From positions 6,297,694-6,361,693 of the forward strand of contig NC_060955.1 in NCBI RefSeq assembly GCF_910589235.1: DNA of 64,000 nt, in the 5' to 3' direction. A program made the position numbers and the translations under genes. Shown piece after piece: positions 1 to 12,541 of the stretch. Every line of letters begins with the position of its first letter. Position 1 is the stretch's first letter. This stretch comes from Vespa crabro (taxonomy: Eukaryota > Arthropoda > Insecta > Hymenoptera > Vespidae). The notes below the pieces were generated by a model, which made no database searches, was not told the origin of the DNA, and saw nothing but the letters and a program-made list of their open reading frames with translations.

Positions 1-251
1 CGAGTAATTAAAATTTGATAATAAAAGCAATGGGTATAACAATAAATAAATAAATAAAAATAAAAAGAAGAAATAAAGGAGAAACAAAGAAATCAAATTG
101 GTTTTTACCTATAGAAAAGCGTGTTTTTGTTTTTTAAAATAAAAGATAAGATGGGTTGTATAATCATTATCAATAAAAAAAAAAACTAATATACCAAAGA
201 AATATAACTCTTATGGGAATGCAACAAACGTAAATGAACAAAAAAGGATAC

Positions 252-2042
252 CTGGGCAAGGAATGTAGGGAAGTTTGACGGAAACAAGCTATCACCGCTC
301 GTTTGCGTTGTATCGACACCACGGATCGGTATTGACTCTTGCTCTGCTGTTGTGGATGATCTATCTACTCGAGAACATAAAATGATGAAAGAAATTTGTG
401 AAACAGAGCTACATCGAAGAAAATATAATTGAGAAACTTTAAAATGAAACTTAATAAATAATATGCTTACGAAAACGTATCTAGCAGTTTACATTAACGA
501 AAAGATTAATTTATTAGCTTACCATATGTAGGCCGTAAAGTACTTTAGCCATGTCTGTAATTCTAGCAACTACATCCTCCAATTGTTGAGCTTTAACTGG
601 TTCCATTGCATCCTTCTTCTGTCCTAACTTCGAATACAAATAATGCTGCCAAGACATCTCGTCCGCGGGGTCGATTTTGTCCGGTAAAGTTAATTGGGTC
701 TTAGCAAATTCGGCGATCTCGTACTCCGGCATCTTTTTCAAGAATCTATCTTTGCAATGTTGAACGAGTTCTTGTTCACGGCCAGCGAACAGATTCAAAC
801 CGACCGGCAGCAAGCGTTTAAGGCATGCTACCATTAAAGACGCTTGGACTTCCTTATCTTTATCCCTTTTCTTGTCACGATGTTTCTTTTTTTTCTATTC
901 GTTAATAGAGAAAAGAAAAGAAATAAATTATTTAATATTTTTATTATTTTTTTTTTAATATTAGATAATATAAAAATGAAGTAACCTTTCCACCACCAGC
1001 AGGAGCAGTACCATCCGAAACGGTTGTTGGTCTTCTAGTTGCAGTAGGCATGATAAGAATCATGTTATCGATCTCATTGGTCGATATAAAGTTTTGCTCT
1101 TCACGTAGGAAATATTGTGACTTAGACCATATATTGAATATCGCAGCAACGTGATTGTAAAGATCCTCGGCTTCAGGTATATTATTCCTTAACCAATGAT
1201 TCCTTTGCAAATCCACGTACTTAATCAGAAGAGGATAGAATGAATATATATCGCGAACCAAAAGTTGCCAATCTTCTTGTATCTGAGCTTCAACCTGTGA
1301 AGTATCATCCGTGGAAGATTTGATGAATCCACGAAGGGACTCTTCTTTGTGGAACATATTATCAGTACGTTTTCTAACACGTTCGGCCAAAGGTAAAAAT
1401 GGATCTTTTAATAACTCTTCCGACGAATTAATGATGATCTGTTGAGTGTAGGCTGCAATTCGTGTCATCCATGGTGCATTTTCGTTGCCAATATTTTTCT
1501 TTATCAATTTTAATACATTCTTCAGAAGTTGGTTCATGTGATCGCTGGTTACCATGCTAACGTATGTGCCTTCAGTTGGATTAACATTATCTGGTCCTTG
1601 CGCCCACCAGAACGGTAAATAAGAACATAGAAGAGGTAATATGACATCTACTACGTGAGGAGCATCATTATAAGTTTTTTCAGACTCGACGAACTGATCG
1701 ACTTCTGTCAGGATCGTTTCCAACGTTGGCATACTTGATTCCATTTTTGTCATAATATCTTGTGCTTCTAACGAATGATCGGCAATACGGTTTAGAAGAG
1801 AATATTGATTATGTTTGTTTAAATGAGGTTCTAGAAAGGCAACTGGGAAACAACTTGAAAAGGCACCCAAGCAGGAACCGAGATTTGGTTTGTTACGTTC
1901 GATTTCGGTTTTTAGGTACTTCCTATCGTGCGTTAGGCTAGAATCTACACCGAGAGTATAAAGAGATGCCAACATCTTGTAAGAGGCTACTTGAATTTCA
2001 TCCACTGTAAGTAAAATATAAGTATATAACTTTATTTATATT

Positions 2043-2094
<52 letters not shown>

Positions 2095-4076
2095 TTTTTA
2101 CTTACACAACAAATCGCTTCCGTATTCGCAAGCAGCAAGATGGTCGAACATGGCCGTGAGAACGGGCAATACAACGCTGTTGATGTACGATAAGGATGTT
2201 GAAGTTTTCAGATGAGTACCTCTAAGGTGACTATATTTACCCTCTTGAAGATTTAATATCGTATGACCTAAATCGTCCGCTGTGTTATTGAAAAAAGTCA
2301 ACATAGAAGTCCTGATAAATTCTGGACAATTTTTCACAAGACTCTTTGCGTCGATACCCTTTACAAGGACCTGCAGACAACGTACTGTTATCCTTACGTC
2401 AGCACCAAAAGCAGCAAGTCTGGATCGTAACAAATTTGCTAATTTGCAAAAAAGTGCTGCGACCATTTCTTTTTCCTTTAACGAAGCTGCCCCAATATTA
2501 TTCGTAGCCGTTGCCACTGCGATAAAGTAATTCCTGTGGGTACTAAAATATTTTTCCATCAATGGCAATACCACTTTGCTGAAAAATTTTATGTCTCTTG
2601 TCGACGTTTTAAAGCTGTTCCTACGACTAAACGTATCAGATGGTTTGAGGAGTTTCATGTTAATCGTTGCTTTGTCAAGATACGCTATCAGCTTTTCTAA
2701 TAAGGAATAAGCAAAACGTAATTCAACTGATGCACCGGCACTGGCAACTTCTGTTTCTCCTCCACGATTTGGCTTGTGAAGTTTGTAGCCTTGATATTGC
2801 AAATATTTTAAGAATTCTTGAGAGCGTTCACGATCCTTTCGCTTTTCCTTATCGGTTAATAGATCATAAGGTACCAATTGAGGATGAATACCACCTCCTG
2901 AAAAATTACATTTTTATTTTCAGATATATTAACATATTTGAATTATATTCAATTTGATATTCAATTAAATATATTAACTAACCGCACGTGACAAGTTCTT
3001 CCTTTTTCTTTTTAGCCCAAATATCATGAGCATTATCGGCTAAACGTTCGGCCATGTTTTGCATTTCTCTGCTTAACGTCAAATTGGTCATATCAACTGG
3101 ATGGGGATTATAATTAAATGGACTTGCAGAATCACTCTAAATTGAAAAAATTTCGTTAGTTAAAGAATCATCTTATAATTGTTTCTTAATAAATGTAAAA
3201 TGATATACCTGACTTTTGGATGATCTTCTCATAGAACTACGATTCGTCGAAGGTACATCAACTTCGGCATGTTCAACGCTCCAGCCAATAGCCAAAAGAG
3301 CTTTCAAACTTTCTCGTACTGGCTCTTTGTAACGTTCTCTCTCGTAATCGTTTAACATATTATACGGTTTCAATCTCGGATGAGTTTTATTTATATCGGA
3401 CCATTGTTCACCATATGTCCAACCATTCTCTAATTTTCGACTAGCCCATGCATCGTGATAATGCTCGGAGAATTTTTGTACTATTTGATTCAGATCATTG
3501 TTGAGAACGACGCTAAAACAAAATTCACCGATTATAATTATTTATCAATATAGAGAATGATATATAATGAATATGTACAATTAATATATACCTAGATGTA
3601 TTGATAGGTTGTGGATTATATGGACCGTCAGGTGATTGCGTGGATGCTGATTTACTACCATACCATTCGTCATCATAATTTTTCGACAATGAATAATCAG
3701 GTGGTAAAGCGCAACCTATAGCAGTGAGACAGGGTAAAGCCTTCCCAAACAATTCCGGATCGTAATCCATTTTGGACAAGGAATCGAATATATTGCTGAA
3801 CAGAACCATCGTCAAACGTTTTTCTTCATCGCTCGAAGCACCGTAAGCTCCTTGGCCTCCGGTAGATCCATAATATTTCGCGCAACGATCGTAATGCAAA
3901 GTAAGCAACTAAAATAATATTATTATTTTAATAAAACAACTTTCTATTTTTATATGCCATTTATGAATAATTTATCGTTATTTACCCTTAAAGCGACCGT
4001 GGTGTATTCAGATAGTTTAGAAACATCCACTGTTAATTTTCGTAGTAGTTTAAGTAACATACTCGGTTGCATTTGG
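252..4076 (-). other. RyR: RyR exons 32-39: second RyR repeat pair to calmodulin-binding-like segment
   Basis: Exons: 3986-4076, 3592-3908, 3209-3512, 2983-3136, 2106-2897, 986-2004, 523-894, 252-364, about residues 2707-3761. The second RyR repeat pair ([13 protein letters not shown]...GWTYGEQW and [14 protein letters not shown]) is followed by the linker [11 protein letters not shown], matching the phosphorylation loop of vertebrate receptors. Then come [55 protein letters not shown] and [15 protein letters not shown]. Exon 252-364 reads through [20 protein letters not shown], matching the vertebrate calmodulin-binding peptide. The donor at 250-251 leaves phase 2; the next exon is left of the window. 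Confidence 0.93.
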
Positions 4077-7000
4077 CTGTAAATTGAAATAAAATTAAAA
4101 TGAAGAAAATATATTAATAAGTTACAAAAATAAAAATATATTACGAAAGAAATATATATCGAGTATTTATCACAGATAAGATGTACTTTGATGTTAAAGG
4201 TAGTAACAATGTGACTTACGAAAAATTTGACTCGTCAAGACATCTTGTTAAATCAGAAGAATTCAATTAGTTCATTGACAAATTATCGAGAACGTTTATT
4301 TCTTACCTGGTTAAAGCAACGAGGAAGTCTGAGACAGCTTCACGTTGACCCTTCGTTAACATCCTATTTTTGCTCAATCGATATACAGTATGTAAAGTAG
4401 CGTCCAATAAACTCGCATAATTATCAGCCTCGTTGTAAAACTTTGAATGTTTTATCAGCAAGGGCAAGATACTGTTTCCTATATATCGATTCATGGCAAG
4501 AGCCATGTCGGACTCGTATCCATCATTCTATGCAAACAAAATTAGATTCCCATCAATATAATAATTTATTTTTTGTAATAGAGATCGTAAAGAGAACAAA
4601 AAAAAATAATGAGCCATTACCCTGTCTAACATGGTAGCAGCTCTTAAATCTGGTAAGAAAGCTTCCTCGAGTAATTTAAAAAACAATTCCTGAGTTTCAA
4701 TGCCATAAACACGTTCCAAGAAGAGTACGATGCTTTGCTTATGACCAGGTATCAATCCAGACGGCATATCACTTTTTGGTCTTTCTTCTCCCGCAGCTGG
4801 ATTGTGCAATGTAAATCGTAATGATAGAACGCCTTGAAGATCATCCAACGGCACCAATGATCGTAAAATGGCTCTCGCACGAAGTGATTCGTTCTTCCCT
4901 GAAACGTTCACTTCGTTAATTAATATTATCATGTATTTACCTATTAACGGTGTCAATGGAATTTTCACATAAGATATATATTACCAAGGGACTCCGAAGG
5001 GGATTCTGTTGGTCGTTAAAAAACAAAATAAACGCTCTCATTAGCTGCTGATTCGATAAACATTTTTCAACTAACTAACAATCTACATGATTATGATTCT
5101 ATAATCTACTTTGATGTATGTATTTTTATTTCTAAATCAAAATTCGTTTAAACCGAGCGATCAATTCTATTTTTCGTAATTACTATAAAATAATAATACC
5201 TATATATCGTTTAAAAAAATAAAATAACATTAAAGAGGACAATATTTTTTTTTCGACGATGAAGCGATATTTGAAAATTTAATCTTTATATGAATATACC
5301 TTGCTCGATCACGGAAGAGTCTGGAGCACATCGACCAAGTAAATCAACAAGGGTGCAATAAAAATTAAGAATTGCAGCGCCCGTATCGATATAATCTTCA
5401 TCTTCGTCTGATTCTGGAAGTGGATGTTCAAACTGCATCACCATTGCTGTACCCTCTGCCTCATCGTGCACCTGTTTAAAATGCTACGTTGATATTTGAT
5501 TAGTGGAAATTTGTGGGCATGCATCGGAATTTACTAAAATAAAGTTGGCAGGTATACAACAATAAACTATTTAAGCTACGGGGAAAAAATCACTAACCGA
5601 CGATATAGTTAAAACAATAATTATAATCACATTGACGAATTATTTACGTAGACGTACACCAAATCTGACGTAACAAAACGAAATTTTGTTCTTACTTACA
5701 AAACTCAATTGCGATTGTAAAACTTTAACCGATCGTATTGATCAGAAAAATCAAAGACAAGTCAGACTTACTTTTCGTCTATCGGCGATACGTTCTGACA
5801 TCTTATTGGCATCTATTATAGCTCTCAATAAACCTTCTCCCTCACCTCGTAAAGCAGGACCCAAACATTCTGGTCGTCTTATCAATAAACGGATTACCAA
5901 ATTTGCGTTTTCCTCAACACTTTCACCTAATGTGCCGTATGCAAATTTTAACATTAAAAATGATAAATGTAGAGATAAAAAAATATTATGACCTTTTTTT
6001 TTTTACTAACCATTTACCCATACACAGAACCTCAAGAAGTCCAAATAACGTTCACCCTCGACTGGATCCCAACCAAGATCAGGATAACCCTTCTCGACCA
6101 GCTCCGAATTTGATTGCAAACCGCATCTTGACAAATAAATTGCTATTTTTTCTAAATAGTGTTCCCTAAGCGCGAGAGCCAATTCAGTGTTCTCCATCAA
6201 TGAGGAATAAGCTACATCCAATGGTGTAGAACCTCTCAAAGATGGTCTGGCAAGGAGAATATTACTGTTCTCCAATAAAAAGTCAAAATGATCGAACATG
6301 GCCTTTTGATTTTGCCTAGATGTGCGACAGAAATAACAGAGAAATCGACAACAAGCAACTACCATCTCATGAGAAGTATCTTTTTCTTTCGCGGCTGCTT
6401 CTCCTTCTGCAGTTTGTGCCTGTGTCTGTGCATCAGATTGTGCTTGGGCACGTCTACCTAAGGTATTCATCATAATTGCCATTACATTTTCATGAATCCT
6501 AAGTACTCGAATCAAATCAGGATGCTGGAAGAATGTATGATTATTAACTAGCTTCCACAATCTCTCTCTCACAAGTTCTTCTTCTTCTTGAGACATTTGT
6601 ACTGGCAATAAAGCACGAATTTGGCTCAAACCAACCCACATCGAAGCAACGTCTTCTCTCGTTTTGCTATTAATAACATACGTTTTCTCCAGAGCTCTAA
6701 TCAATTCGCCTACCGTATCATATTGTCGAACCAATAAACTAAACATTTCACGAACAAGTTTAGGTGTTTCAATCTGAGCTTCTTCCGCCCATTTCACTAT
6801 AGTTGCTATCAGAACCTTACGAAATACCTCTTCAGGAGTTTTTCTTTCTGGTTCTGGTTCTGGTTTTGGTTCTTCCTCAAGTTCTTTCACAGCATTGATA
6901 AAATTAAATAATTTCTTCATTGCACCTGGTTTTTGAACTTCCTCGACAGGTTCGTCAGCAGCATCCACAGCTTCTTGCAAAGCATGCAAGGATACGTATG

Positions 7001-10000
7001 ACATTAAGTCGCTATGAAATTCGTTCATTTTAGCTACTAATTCTTCTCCGCAAGGACAATTTTCAGTATCTTCCTCTGGATCGAGATTTTTAAAGCTTAA
7101 AATAGCATTCATTTGTTCCCGTGGTGGACATCGAAATTCTCTCGTCTTCTTAGCAGCCACGGCAGATGGTAAGTCAGATTGTTTGATGTCAATGTAACGT
7201 CGCAATTGATCGGATTGCAAATCACCGACAAAATCATGACTGAATGCTATGATCGATTCAACACGATGACGTAACTGAATGTCGTTTAAATGGTGAAGAA
7301 GATAACACATTTGCAACTTTGCACCCTCAGCCATTTTCATATGAAGCAGACCTTTTTTATGCTCGTCTTTTCCTTCTACAAAGTGTCATATCGAAAATTA
7401 TTTTTTTAATCTATCATGAAGTTTTAATATATAAATATAAAAAAATGTGTATTAATATAATATTATTAAATCTTAATCGAGCATATTACCTTTATCAAAT
7501 GTTGGGTCCCAAGTTTCAGGATTTATCATAATGAGTAATTTCATCACATCTTCGTTTCTGAGCATTCCAACCAAAAGTAATCTATCCACGAGTTTTATCA
7601 ATGGCCTATAAACATATTTATTATAGAATATTCCTCCAAATGAAATATTATTAGCTATTATATTACATACAAGAATAAATTTTCGTTACTGCCACCTATT
7701 GGATCTCTATTATGAACTTGATTGATTTCAACGGCCTCGTTTAATGCCATCATTACATAATCCCGTACAACATCGAGAGGAAAGTGTGGACTGTATAAAC
7801 TTCTTATATTCTCGATAACTTGATCGCTAGAAGGAATTTGCCTTGATAGCCAATCGATTAGTAAAAATTCATATCTACTTAAAAAAAATTGCTTACCTTA
7901 TATCAGTCATCTTCATTTGCGGCCGTACAGATTCTGTTTGTAAGTATCTAAGACTGTGTTTCATTTCAACGTCTTCGTATAAATCCTTCAATTCTTGACC
8001 TATAAAGACCAAATATCAACGTGAACAATATTTAATCGTTAAGTACCATGTAAAGTATATTATAATAAACAAACTATGCATTACCAAGAGGTATGATAAA
8101 TTCATTTTTACACACTTCCATCGTTGTCGCATGAGACTCGAGATGCAAGGCAATCAGTAAATCGTAAAAACCTTGTCGTAATGGTCCAGACATATATTCG
8201 GCTCGGATAGCGTACAATAATTGTTTCTGATCGACATGTTGGCACAAAGCATGCGCTGCTCTGTAGTTTGACTGATAACACAATGCCGCGTATAGCGTCA
8301 ATGTGTGTGCGTGAAAACTAAATATTAAAAAAAAAAAATGATATTTTAATCGTTATAACAAAGTAATACATTTGTACATTTCTCTGAATTTCTAGCATTT
8401 CAGGGGATTTACCTTAAAAGTTTGTCCATTTCAATAAGTTCGAGAATATCGATACATCTATCTTCCTCGGGAATATGCAAAGCCAACATAGAAATAGCAT
8501 CTTCGCAAAGCATCGACCAACCTCTGATATCGGAGAGTTTCAAAGCGTGTACCTGAAGCGATTGATTCGGAACTCTTGCCCATTGATGAGGCTTCAGGCA
8601 TTGTACTTTTAATCTTGGAGGAAATTGTGGTATCACGTGACGTTCTGAGTTTTGTAAAACAGCAGCGGATAACGGTAACGTCGTAGACGTTCTTCCAAGT
8701 TCGATTTGAAGTATCTCCTTGCTGGTGGCTTCCACAAAAATCGCAGGGAACAATTTCGTGTCTGGTTCCATTTTAAATTTGTGACTCGTTTCTTTACCCT
8801 CGCAAGTGAATGAAATACAACCAGTTGCGGTATCTATGAAGCAACCGACAAACATCCCTTGAGATGCACCCTTTCCTGATGCATCTTGGGTAACTTCGTT
8901 GTATAATTCATCGGCTCTTACCATGTAACAACTTTGCCTATCGACTCTAAAAAGTGAATGTGATTTTATATAAACATTCCTATATACATACGTACGACTC
9001 ATTAACCCCTTCAAATTATGTCAATTTTAAATAACGTACTGTTCTATCGGACGATCATAATCATCTGTAATGATGACCGAAGCTTTTCTTACGCGTGACA
9101 AATTAAAGTCCTTTGTATGTAAATGATATTGCGAGGTTACCCAACCAATGTAAACGTGTGTCGGATCTTGACCAGGAAAGATTCTCACACCATAAAAATA
9201 TTCGTTCATTAATTTTAAACATTCCGCGTCAAAGATTTCATTACCGATCGCTTCTACACCGCTACCGGTTAATACCGACATTATTTTTGGTGCGTTACGT
9301 TCTGGAATTTGTGGAGGGACTACTTTCAAATCGGTCTGTAAATAGAAAGACATTAAAGCAAACCATTAGATTTTTATATCACGTAACATGTAGATATTTT
9401 TATATTTTAAAGATTCAACGTACGGTAGAAACTCGAATTTGAGCAGTTTTACTTGCAGTTTTACTTCCCGTCATCGTTCTGGTACTCTTATCGGATACGT
9501 CCGAACGTACTTGAAGCTCCGGTGTTTTAGCTTTGGCCTCTGGTGATTTTGCTTTTCTCGAGAAGAATCTTTAATAAAGAAACAACATTGAAGAGTCTCA
9601 TCACAAAATATTATTTCTTTTAAACATAACAGAAAGACACATATGACGCATTACACGATACTATCGAATTTACTTACACATCCTCCATTTCTTTGCTAAG
9701 TTTTCTAAGAACGTTAAAGTGTTAAAATTAATAATACTTTCGAAACTATTTTATAACACTTTACCGGCCGCACACATTTTCGACTTTAAATTTATGATAG
9801 TATAACAAAAATGGTTTTCTCCTTCTATTCATAGATATTTTTGTATCGCGTGAAATTGCTTATTTATATACTTCTAAGGTCGGTAAAGTGTTAATACTAA
9901 AGAATCTTCAAAATTTATTTTTACCTAAAAGGCGAACGGCCACGTTTCTTTTTATCATCTTTGACGTCACCGTTCATCTCTCCATAACCGTTCATTTCGG

Positions 10001-12483
10001 CTTCGTTTACAGCGCTATCCATAGCTCCGGAACGTGATCCATAAATCGAACCCTTTCTCGGTGGTCTCGTAGGCTTATTTCTTTGCATTGGTATAGGTGA
10101 CTCTTTCGCCATTTCATCAGCTTCAACAGCATCTTCGGAGTAATTTCTTTGTAAACCTGCAAAGAAATAAAATATAAATAGAATAGAATAGAATAGAATA
10201 GAATAGAATAGAATAGAATAGAATAGAATAGAATAGAATAGATTAGAATATTTTACGATGAATACAATCGTATCATAATAAAATAACATATAGCTATACC
10301 TTTTATATCGCTCATACTAAATCCAGATTTCATGATCTGTTCCATGTGAGCCGAAGGAGCTGCTTGTTGCGTCTGCTCGAATTGTTCGGATAAAAGTCTG
10401 TTCTGATGCATCTTAATCTCTTGCCATCTTCGTACCTTATCATTTTCCGAGATAAATATTGACTGACAAATAACGGGAAGTGATAGTCTTAAAAATTCCC
10501 AATTTGCCTTTTCCATAGTTTCAAATGTATTGTGAGATATTTTCAAACACGGTGGAGTATCCGATCCTGCAGGAATTCTAGCGACGTCTATTCTAGTGTC
10601 GGCCATGTCATCAGTATTCTCGAAAATCGGTTGATCCTTCGTGTACCAATACGTAACTAAACGATTCATATTCCTATAGTATGAAAAAAAGAAAAAACTA
10701 GAACGTGTGAAGTTACAAATTAACGAATTTTCTTTTAAAATCAACAATAAGTTTTGAATATAATTCACAAGGAAAAAAAGGACCTACACACAAAAGGGTT
10801 CGTATCCTTCTTGCAAACCGCAGGTCGTGAAAAATTTCAATGTATTCACGTCCTGACCAAATGTCAGCTTAGCCTTCTGCCCAACCCCAAGTGTGAAGGC
10901 TGGTACGAAAGAATCGCCTTGTACATCGGCAAACGAAGTTTCACCTCCGAGTGCATCCATCAGAAGTTCTCCGTTTAATGAAAAACCTAAATCATTTTTA
11001 CAAGTTAACGCACGACTATTCGATAAAGAAAAATCGAGAGAAATTTTGGATTTTTATAATGATCGATCATAATCAATATGATTGAGATCTTCTTTCTATT
11101 TTTCTTCTTTTCTATTCCTTTTTTTTCTTTTTTTTTTTTTAGAATACTAATCACAATCCAAAATTTCTATCTACGATCAATATAAAGTAAAATCAACGGC
11201 AACATTTAAGCAAGACATAATAATAAAGCGCGATTAAATTGAAAGAGCTAGGAATATTAATAAAATAGATAAAACACGTTAGATATGAATATGGATTAAT
11301 TCGTATTTACGTCAAGAGTAGTAAAAATGTATTTTATAATAGATACCGCAAAAGCAAATGCGAGAGTAACTTAATTAAAACCAGTATACATGCATGCGAC
11401 TTTATGCATATTATTTTAATACGAAGGGTGACCTAAAGAGATGTAACAGATAATGTTCTACATGTAGTATGTACTACGTGCATATGCAGTAGTATTGGTT
11501 CTGGAAGAAAGCAATAATATCGTTAACGGGAATAGTTAATATAAAAATGGATGTTTTAACAAATTAGAACAAAGGATAATAATGTCAATGATAGTACAAC
11601 TTTTGATGAAACTTAAACAATCCGAGTCGCATGGAATACCGTTAAAGAATATATCATAAAGAATATATATATATCATATATATATATATATAAATAATAA
11701 AAAAAGAAATGAACAACAACATGAAAACATAAAAAACAAAGAACAAAAAATATTTCTTGATAATTAAAAAAAGATAAAAAAAAAATATGTGAGCATCGAG
11801 CAGCCATCCTCCAAAGCGATATTAATGTTTTCATCGTTACATCGTGAATTGGGATTTGTTATTAGGATTAATGATTAGTAATTATGAATCACGAAAGCAC
11901 TGTTATTAATAACAGTATAATGCTCAGTAGAATACTGGATACCGCAAGACACTTCGAATAGACGCTATTTCGATTGAAAAATTACATGATGTTATTATTA
12001 ATGATGATAAAATCAGGACTGTGTGACTGGTTTTGCGGTTAATCCCAACATATACGGAAATATATTACGATGATATATGATAGGATGATAAAAAATTGTT
12101 GAGTTGGCTTTAAACACGTTTTGGCAAAGCAGCCAAATAATTTGATGTGAAAGACGATAAGGGCAGGAAATATAAGGACATATCGATCGTATTTAAAAGA
12201 TAAGTCCAAATTCGTACCTCAAACTTCGATTATCATCATTCAACACATTAAATAATGGAGATTTGTATCTATAAACAGATCGTACACACCAAAATTTTTG
12301 TTTATTCCTAATAAAGAATTTACGCTCGACTATATAACACAAATATTAATCAAACTAGCGGATTCTGTATCCAGTAATCTAACTATACATAATCAAAGTA
12401 TATATGTATAATATATATGCGTCTGAATTGGATCATCCTAAAGTTACACCAACCAGTAGCAGAACTTCGATATCGACAAAAGT

Positions 12484-12541
<58 letters not shown>

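Larger units (their letters stand above)
8413..10986 (-). other. RyR: RyR exons 17-22: rest of SPRY2, SPRY3
   Basis: Exons: 10788-10986, 10300-10673, 9925-10156, 9424-9568, 9040-9335, 8413-8946, about residues 1165-1758. Landmarks: [40 protein letters not shown], then a low-complexity, basic and Ser/Pro-rich linker in exons 19-20 ([23 protein letters not shown]) absent in this form from vertebrate RyRs. SPRY3 follows with [49 protein letters not shown] and the acidic helix start [17 protein letters not shown] pentanucleotide repeat sits in the intron between exons 18 and 19. Confidence 0.93.

Noticed and set aside
2282..2957. Plus-strand frames opposite RyR exon 36
   Set aside because: Shadows of the long RyR coding exon 2106-2897 on the minus strand.
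11011..11015. Longer upstream start for RyR exon 17 using the AG at 11016-11017
   Set aside because: It is open, but its phase does not fit the A-ending mutually exclusive exons; the AG at 10987-10988 gives the expected [13 protein letters not shown] junction.
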